From an uncultured Scytonema sp. (GTDB lineage Bacteria; Cyanobacteriota; Cyanobacteriia; Cyanobacteriales; Nostocaceae): a stretch of DNA of 48,662 nt. How positions within the stretch are numbered: position 1 is the first letter of the stretch; each line of letters opens with the position of its first letter. Shown piece after piece: positions 45,316 through 48,662 of this stretch. The position numbers were made by a program, and so were the translations under genes. Under the pieces are notes generated by a model, which was given only the letters and a program-made list of their open reading frames with translations, was not told the origin of the DNA and made no database searches. The DNA is taken from assembly GCA_937873135.1 (NCBI GenBank), contig CALMVQ010000180.1, forward strand, positions 1 through 48,662, in the 5' to 3' direction.

Positions 45316-45640
45316 ATATGTGACGCATTAAAGGTGGGAATTAAAACGCTCTAGAAGTGCGTATTTTGCTGTGTTTTTGTTGTCCGGGAGTTTTATTTTT
45401 GCAGATAACCGACTTCTATAATCAGTCGAGGATATAAAAAATTTTATGTTTAATATACTACAGGTTATTTCTCAATGTATATACTTAAGAAATGTAAATT
45501 TTAATTATCATAATTGGTAATTAATTGTGTAAGTTTCTCTTGACTAAAAAGAGGAGTTATGTATCATAGTAAAACTAACCTCAGAGGCACAAAGGAGACA
45601 GAGGAAGAGAAATTAGAGAGAGATTTTGTGTAAGTTTTGT
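45316..45640. other. 325-base gene-free region upstream of the CHASE2-CHAT gene
   Basis: AT-rich and likely to carry the promoter of the CHASE2-CHAT/DUF928 pair (minus). On the plus strand a 24-codon frame (45559-45633) follows a GAGGAG box, but it reads through a common purine-rich dispersed repeat and I do not call it. No RNA gene recognised. Confidence 0.5.
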
Positions 45641-46942
45641 TTAAGTCATTGCTTGCAATTCCATACCGAAAGGAATAATTTCAAATACAGCTTCATTGTC
45701 CGCAGTTACTGTCACCCAAAACCGCTCACCCCAATTGCCAATAACTTGAGCGTAGAGTATATTTTTGCTTGTGTCTTCGAGCGATTGTGCGAATAATAAC
45801 TGTGTTTCATCACGCACCTCTAATTTCAAAGTTTTTGGCATTTGCCGTTGTGGTTGAGAACCCAAGGCAATCAGCAACGTCCATTCTCGGTTTTCTGTTG
45901 TTTCCGATAGCACCCACATAATTGCGTATAGCCGCAAACTACCGCGATCGCACTCCAAATCGCGGTAAGCACCCCGCGCTGCTGAGGGAATGTGAATTGA
46001 GTTTTGCTCTAATCCAGAGCGAATTTGGTCAAATTCGTCTTGCAACGAGCGTAGTGCTGATAATGCTGGAAACGGCATCAGCATCCACCCCAATTCACTC
46101 GCTACCGCATCGATTTGATTGCGTAACCAAAAACCAACATTGATTAATGGTTGGGCTGATAAAGACTTCGTATTTCGCGTCTGTACATATACCCAGTCAA
46201 TCAAGTCTGAATTACTTAGCAGCGTTGTACCTTCTTTTACTGTTAGCAGTTCTGATAAATGCTGTTTTTGGAGTTTAGATGTCAGCGCAGTCAGCTTTTG
46301 TTGCAACGCTGTAGTTGTAGCAGTTTCTACAGTTGTTTTAGCAGGTAGTTGAATTGCATTTGCATCCAAACAGCGGAGATTGAGCAGGAGCGTGTCAGGA
46401 TTTGAGTCAAACCAGTTTGACGGTATTGTGTATGTCCAATCTGTATCTACTTGTAAGCGTTCTGTTTGTTGATAATTAAGGTACTGCTTGTAGTTCATAA
46501 ACCCAGATACAGCAACTTGCTGCTCCTCTTCCTCAACCTGCATCAGCACGTAGAAATGAGCGGCAAAATCAGGGATATCTAAAACTGCGAAAGGGATACT
46601 ATGTTGATTAGTTAAATTGTTAGAAGTTAAAAGACAAACTTTAAAATCACCAATTTGAATATTACACGCTGCAACAAACAAATTTGCGTATGCAGGTTGC
46701 CAAATCGAAGCGCGATCGCTCTGGAATTGCAAATCTGGAGCGCGTTCAGTAAACCATTGCTCAAACCCCAAAACTCCCAACGCACAAAGGTAAACTTGCC
46801 AGCGTTGCTCTGACAAATGTATAGATTGACTTAGACGTGCAGCTTTTTGGAAATGCTCTGGTAATAGTTCGATGCGGGTTTCGTTGAGAGACTGCCAATC
46901 GGGTGAATCCGGCAAATCTGATATTGGTAGTTGATTCATCAT
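45641..46942 (-). CDS. DUF1822 family protein
   Basis: A 433-residue protein of the cyanobacterial DUF1822 family, function unknown. Recognisable parts are LPEHFQKAARLSQ near the N terminus, WQVYLCALGVLGFEQW, and the later VNVGFWLRNQIDAVASELGWML-like segment (here NVGFWLRNQIDAVASELGWM). The C-terminal ~100 residues look like a beta-rich domain (EWTLLIALGSQPQRQMPKTL). No signal peptide or membrane helix. It sits between the sigma-like gene and CHASE2-CHAT, an arrangement I associate with CHAT clusters, suggesting a cytoplasmic partner or CHAT substrate. Confidence 0.82.
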   Translation of the reverse strand: MMNQLPISDLPDSPDWQSLNETRIELLPEHFQKAARLSQSIHLSEQRWQVYLCALGVLGFEQWFTERAPDLQFQSDRASIWQPAYANLFVAACNIQIGDFKVCLLTSNNLTNQHSIPFAVLDIPDFAAHFYVLMQVEEEEQQVAVSGFMNYKQYLNYQQTERLQVDTDWTYTIPSNWFDSNPDTLLLNLRCLDANAIQLPAKTTVETATTTALQQKLTALTSKLQKQHLSELLTVKEGTTLLSNSDLIDWVYVQTRNTKSLSAQPLINVGFWLRNQIDAVASELGWMLMPFPALSALRSLQDEFDQIRSGLEQNSIHIPSAARGAYRDLECDRGSLRLYAIMWVLSETTENREWTLLIALGSQPQRQMPKTLKLEVRDETQLLFAQSLEDTSKNILYAQVIGNWGERFWVTVTADNEAVFEIIPFGMELQAMT

Positions 46943-47030
46943 AATTTAAATAGATAGATAAAGTTAATTTTCTACTTGAGATTACGCATGTTTAATTATT
47001 CTCCTGAGAGACGCGATGTTCCTCACGTCT

Positions 47031-48458
47031 TTACTGCCTCCTGGATTGCAAATAACGGCACAAACGACGTGCTAATAAACTGCGTAAGGGTTGATTGCGA
47101 ATTGGATTTTTTACTTCCGATTCTGCTTCTTGGATAATGCTAGAAATCTGTTCATCCAAAATCAATTCTAGTTGTCGATCTAAAAAAAGCAAGCGTTCGG
47201 GATCTGCAAATAATTTAGCGGTATCAAGAACGCGATCGCGCAAAGTCCTTAACAACTTTTGACGAATATCGGCACGCAATTCATTAAGTTTTAATAAACG
47301 GGTTACTTCATATTGTTTTGTTAAATTAATTTGTGGTGCAATTTGGTTCATCGATTGACCTTGACAATGAAAGAGATGTAAAGCGGTGAGAAATGATTGT
47401 TCAACAGAAGAACGTTTGCGTTGAAGTTTTTTGATATAATCATTAATAACTTGGGCAAGAGTTTGATCTAAACATTCAAGAAATTGATTTTGATATAACT
47501 TAATAAATTCAAGTTGTTCTTCGTTGTCTTCAGTAACTTGTGATTGCTCTACCATTGGTTGAATTTCAGGTTGCTCGAAAGAAACCGAAGAAATCCTTCC
47601 TCCTTGCGCGGTAATTTTATATCGTCTAAGTTTGGATGCGATCGCGTGCAGTTGATTTAATACCGCCTCAGTACTAAGTTTACGCCCAGTAGAGGTTTGC
47701 AGGTCATTCGCAATCCGAATTAACTGCTCAGATGTTGGCTGTTGACACGGTAGCGTGGCTCCCGTAAGTCTTTGTTGCAAACGGTCTTCTCGGTAAACTG
47801 TGTGGTAACTTGCTAAAATATCGCAGATTTGCTGAATTTCCACTGATGTTAAGCAATACATATCAGTAAAAATTCGATGCAATTCCTTCGGCTTTGCATC
47901 ATTCAAAAGTGCCCAATCGCTAACTAAAAAAACGCCATGCTGAAGTAAAAACCGCTTCAACTCTGGATGTTGTTTCACATAACGATTTACCCATGTATTG
48001 AGCGATCCTTTAACTGGATCGAAGGTTTTCAAAACAGTAGTCGCTAAAGATTGATAGGAACTGCTTTGAGTTGACTTGGATGTAAGCTTTTCCGGCTGAT
48101 TTCGCGTTCCTAACAGTACCTCATCATCCAACACAAACGGTAACAAATCTTGACAATTAAAGCCATTTTGACTGCCAAATTTCGTTCCTAAGTCAAGGCA
48201 AACTTGATAAATTTGGTGAGAGATGTAGCACCGCAGACAAGTTTCCGCTAATTGGGGTTCATCCGTATCGGTTTCTTTGCCTGAGTGCATTTGTTGCCAA
48301 AGTTGACGCTGCACCCTTGCATCGGAAACTTCAACATTTTCAGTCAATTCTGGAAATTGTTTTTTCAAATAAGTTTGAGCAGCAACAATCATTTCAACCC
48401 GACGTTTACTAGTAGAATCAAGCTTGACAAATTCCCAATATTTTGATATGCGAGCCAC
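47031..48458 (-). CDS. Sigma-factor-like regulatory protein heading the CHAT/TPS block
   Basis: A soluble protein of about 475 residues in which two short parts resemble sigma-70 proteins. About residues 144-160, TFDPVKGSLNTWVNRYVK, is like region 2; about 370-395, MNQIAPQINLTKQYEVTRLL, is like a region 4 helix-turn-helix. The long middle is charged and helical. It lies 88 bases upstream of DUF1822 on the same strand. The start is uncertain. I give GTG at 48458 (VARISKYWEF). The frame is open to a TTG at 48521, and a perfect AGGAGG (48502-48507) sits 7 bases before an in-frame ATT at 48494. Assignment as a sigma-like activator is a cautious inference; it could be a CHAT-associated protein of another kind. 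Confidence 0.6.
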   Translation of the reverse strand: MARISKYWEFVKLDSTSKRRVEMIVAAQTYLKKQFPELTENVEVSDARVQRQLWQQMHSGKETDTDEPQLAETCLRCYISHQIYQVCLDLGTKFGSQNGFNCQDLLPFVLDDEVLLGTRNQPEKLTSKSTQSSSYQSLATTVLKTFDPVKGSLNTWVNRYVKQHPELKRFLLQHGVFLVSDWALLNDAKPKELHRIFTDMYCLTSVEIQQICDILASYHTVYREDRLQQRLTGATLPCQQPTSEQLIRIANDLQTSTGRKLSTEAVLNQLHAIASKLRRYKITAQGGRISSVSFEQPEIQPMVEQSQVTEDNEEQLEFIKLYQNQFLECLDQTLAQVINDYIKKLQRKRSSVEQSFLTALHLFHCQGQSMNQIAPQINLTKQYEVTRLLKLNELRADIRQKLLRTLRDRVLDTAKLFADPERLLFLDRQLELILDEQISSIIQEAESEVKNPIRNQPLRSLLARRLCRYLQSRRQ

Positions 48459-48640
48459 GGTGTTTTTACTTACACAAAACCAATTATCCTCAATCTTTCC
48501 ACCTCCTGAAAGTAAAAGCAATTTATTCGATACGACCTTATAGCTTTATATTTCTGGGAAAGGTGAACTCATGCAAAAACGAAAGAAGAGGGGAATGCGG
48601 TTCTGTTAAGAAATTTATTCGTTGAGGCAGGCAAGGGGTG

Positions 48641-48662
48641 CAGGGGAAGCAGGGGAAGCAGG
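48641..48662. repeat. Nine-base tandem repeat at the window end
   Basis: CAGGGGAAG occurs twice in full (48641-48658) and begins a third copy cut by the window end. This is a common short tandem repeat in Nostocales spacers. Confidence 0.7.

Noticed and set aside
45559-45633. Plus-strand 24-codon frame after a GAGGAG box
   Set aside because: It runs into a common purine-rich dispersed repeat and has no recognisable feature; a strong box alone is not enough.

Overview
This window comes from a cyanobacterium, most likely a filamentous member of the Nostocales. Supporting signs are many GCGATCGC (HIP1) octamers, short palindromic dispersed repeats between and inside genes, glycolate dehydrogenase subunits, and several families that are mainly cyanobacterial (DUF1822, DUF928, a DUF5331-like protein, CHASE2-CHAT). 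I saw no tRNA, rRNA, CRISPR array, integrase or intact transposase.

Left part (1-13.4 kb), metabolism and signalling. glcF and glcE (glycolate dehydrogenase) lie on the minus strand, with a 46-residue ribbon-helix-helix gene 4 bases upstream of glcE. A CBS-PAS-GAF-PAS histidine kinase and a receiver-histidine kinase form a plus-strand pair. A minus-strand series follows: type II NADH dehydrogenase, a DUF5331-like protein carrying inserted repeats, a thioredoxin-like 2Fe-2S ferredoxin, cysteine synthase, a Uma2-type nuclease and a 1-Cys peroxiredoxin.

Middle part (13.7-23.2 kb), a BMP-family (nucleoside-type) ABC importer and a patch of gene wreckage. The binding protein, ATPase and first permease are together. 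The second permease lies 1.6 kb further on, beyond an inverted beta-carbonic anhydrase and a VapBC-type antitoxin whose PIN toxin is cut to 44 codons. After the second permease comes a relict 3' end of a glycosyltransferase gene, then an XRE/PIN toxin-antitoxin pair, then an intact glycosyltransferase whose 3' end matches the relict. The pair is therefore flanked by direct repeats. At 23.07-23.18 kb only the first ~31 codons of a 2-oxoglutarate/Fe(II) oxygenase remain, cut off where the next block begins.

Right part (23.2-48.5 kb), one 25-kb block entirely on the minus strand. In transcription order it holds a sigma-factor-like protein, DUF1822, a CHASE2-CHAT membrane protein, DUF928, three large two-partner-secretion exoproteins (TpsA) with nearly identical ends and different middles, a small ribbon-helix-helix protein between two of them, a secreted TPR-CHAT protein, a histidine kinase, a degenerate kinase-like protein, a NarL-type response regulator and the TpsB outer-membrane transporter. 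I read it as a self-contained surface-protein secretion and sensing system with two CHAT (caspase-like) proteins. The component families are known. Their joint function is my inference, and this block is the best candidate for an undescribed system in the window.
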